From NCBI RefSeq assembly GCF_900091955.1, contig NZ_FMDF01000214.1, positions 1 through 50,947 on the forward strand: DNA of 50,947 bases, read 5' to 3'. The stretch comes from Streptomyces sp. Ncost-T10-10d. Lineage in GTDB: Bacteria > Actinomycetota > Actinomycetes > Streptomycetales > Streptomycetaceae. Below the pieces are notes generated by a model. The model saw nothing but the letters and a program-made list of their open reading frames with translations, did no database searches and was not told where the DNA came from. Position numbers and translations under genes: made by a program. Below are positions 50,103 through 50,947 of the stretch, in pieces (positions within the stretch are counted from its first letter, which is position 1; each line of letters begins with the position of its first letter).

Positions 50103-50354
50103 GGCTCGGTGCTCAGCGCCACTCTCAGCATTGTGATCACGGCGGCCGTCGTCTACTTCCTGATGGTGCTGCCCATGGTCAAGTACCTTGCCGGGCGGGC
50201 GGCCATGCAGGCCGCGAAGGAGTGCGTGCAGGAGACGCTGGAGGTCAGCGAGCTGGAGGTGCTGAAGGAGATCCGCGACGCCCTCGTCGCACAGCGCGGC
50301 GGCCCGGGGTGCGGGGCCCTCGGGCAGGTCCCCGGCCGAGGTCACGACCAGTAG
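50103..50354 (+). pseudogene. mscL: N-terminally truncated mscL (large-conductance mechanosensitive channel)
   Basis: The translated sequence GSVLSATLSIVITAAVVYFL followed by MVLPMVKYLA matches the second transmembrane helix of MscL. EVSELEVLKEIRDALVAQR is the usual cytoplasmic C-terminal helix. The N-terminal amphipathic helix and the pore-lining first helix, normally about 80 residues, are missing: the preceding bases encode unrelated sequence and a hairpin. The 3' end also reads past the usual stop (GGPGCGALG...). A GTG at 50109 could start a one-helix fragment, but a working channel is impossible. Synteny with S. coelicolor suggests an intact mscL was once here. Confidence 0.8.
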
Positions 50355-50412
50355 CGGGAGGCGCGGCAGGAAGACCGGAAGCAGCGTCGTCGGACCACCA
50401 CGGAGCGGGGGC

Positions 50413-50622
50413 TCAGATGTGGTGGGGCGGCTTCTCGTCGAGAAAGCGCGCCAGATCGGCGGCGCTGCCGCCGGCCGGGGCCCGCTCGCCCCACCCTCGG
50501 TCCGTATCGTCCGCGGACTGCTGGTCCAGCGGATCGTCGAAGACCAGAGCCGGTTTGGGTTTCGTCTGTTCCGGCTGGGTCGGCTTCGAATCGCGCGGGC
50601 CGGGGGCGGGGGCGGTGCTCAT
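50413..50622 (-). CDS. Small protein of unknown function, 69 residues
   Basis: This acidic, Pro- and Asp-rich protein begins MSTAPAPGPRDSKPTQPEQ. It contains KPALVFDDPLDQQSADDTDR and ends with the helix SAADLARFLDEKPPHHI. No domain is recognised. The C-terminal helix and LVFDDPLDQ look conserved rather than random, and third-position GC is typical of real genes in the window. The ATG at 50622 has a weak ribosome binding site. It lies 21 bp after the small membrane protein gene on the same strand and may share its message. Confidence 0.6.
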   Translation of the reverse strand: MSTAPAPGPRDSKPTQPEQTKPKPALVFDDPLDQQSADDTDRGWGERAPAGGSAADLARFLDEKPPHHI

Positions 50623-50643
50623 ATCTCAAGGGTACGACCGTGG

Positions 50644-50799
50644 TCAGCGATCCTTCGGGTCGAGAGCCCGCGGCCCGAGGACGGCGAGGAACGACAGACA
50701 GAGGAAGCCTGCACCCCACCAGGCCGTACCGGTGTTGCCCGCCAGCCACGCGTCGACGATGACGGTCAGGCCCCAGAGCTGTCCGATGACGACGGTCAT
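50644..50799 (-). CDS. Small two-helix membrane protein
   Basis: This 51-residue protein begins MTVVIGQLWGLTVIVDAWLA, then AGNTGTAWWGAGF and LCLSFLAVLGPRALDPKDR. Two hydrophobic helices are joined by a short polar loop, with a charged C-terminus. The ATG at 50799 overlaps the stop of the upstream gene by four bases (ATGA). The layout and strong hydrophobicity argue for a real gene, although it is very short. Its function is unknown. Confidence 0.65.
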   Translation of the reverse strand: MTVVIGQLWGLTVIVDAWLAGNTGTAWWGAGFLCLSFLAVLGPRALDPKDR

Positions 50800-50947
50800 C
50801 GCCAGGACCACACCTTGCCTTTGTGGTCGACGCGCAGGTGATCATCCTGGGTAGGGCGGTGGGGGCCCGACGTCGGCCGCGGTCGCGCGGGCGGTGGCGG
50901 ACCGGGGCGCGGCGGACCGGGGCCCGGTGGCCCCGGAGGGCGGCGGG
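50796..50947 (-). CDS. C-terminal end of a gene running off the right edge
   Basis: About 50 residues are visible: a Pro/Gly/Arg-rich linker followed by PTQDDHLRVDHKGKVWSWR and a stop. The ATGA overlap with the downstream membrane protein gene and the non-repetitive, charged C-terminus suggest a real coding end. Too little is present to name the protein. Confidence 0.45.
   Translation of the reverse strand, partial: RRPPGPPGPGPPRPGPPPPARPRPTSGPHRPTQDDHLRVDHKGKVWSWR

Overview
The window is about 51 kb of very GC-rich DNA with Streptomyces-type gene content: GTG and TTG starts, many 4-bp ATGA/GTGA stop-start overlaps, an SsgA-like sporulation protein, an XRE-DUF397 regulatory pair, an LAETG cell-wall protein and the sepX(glpR)-glp division genes. 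From memory, the gene order (PBP and ssgE, cobalt/nickel transporter, galU-moeA-moaC-moaB-sepX, fmdB, MTA phosphorylase, mscL) resembles the region around SCO3156-SCO3190 of Streptomyces coelicolor. Much of it therefore looks like conserved chromosome, with a more variable stretch at about 17.9-26.3 kb.

Layout. 1-2.2 kb: two broken genes, a secreted tripeptidyl-aminopeptidase-type hydrolase with one frameshift and the tail of a beta-lactamase-like protein. 2.6-5.7 kb: a class B penicillin-binding protein behind a perfect 22-bp palindrome, then YbaK and EamA genes in an overlapping pair. 5.9-7.8 kb: a serine hydrolase-SDR pair on the minus strand. 7.9-10.5 kb: a CbiM-CbiQ-CbiO ECF-type metal importer whose promoter carries a Nur-like (nickel) box. 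10.7 kb: an SsgA-like protein. 11.2-17.6 kb: an MMPL exporter and its TetR regulator, divergent from a tricorn-type protease, with two GAAACG palindromes between them. 17.9-26.2 kb: a 14-repeat WD40 protein, a frameshifted RsbW-like ATPase, an XRE-DUF397 operon, a transposase remnant, a VOC protein, an LAETG surface protein and several unknowns. 26.3-30.5 kb: a flavin monooxygenase-hydrolase-SDR operon divergent from a MerR regulator. 30.6-35.2 kb: exonuclease III, GNAT, a serine hydrolase, an S-adenosylmethionine methyltransferase and an ArsR-type repressor with clustered operators. 35.3 kb: tRNA-Ala(CGC). 35.5-41.5 kb: sepX, rimJ-like, moaB, moaC, moeA/glp and galU on the minus strand, divergent from 5-formyltetrahydrofolate cyclo-ligase. 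41.5-50.9 kb: a penicillin acylase, a CPA1 cation/proton antiporter, an MFS transporter, fmdB behind a CIRCE-like element, MTA phosphorylase, a SAF/CpaB-like protein, an mscL remnant and small unknown genes.

Five loci are disrupted: 1-1537, 1731-2215, 20225-20666, 22144-22377 and 50103-50354. Two of the lesions lie in short GC homopolymer runs (1320-1329 and 20342-20347) and could be sequence errors. The most useful observations are regulatory: the Nur-like box, the CIRCE-like element, the TetR and ArsR operator clusters, and two genes that appear to start at CTG. I found no CRISPR array, prophage or intact insertion sequence. No wholly new system can be proved from the sequence alone; the WD40 protein without an NTPase domain is the best candidate for something undescribed.
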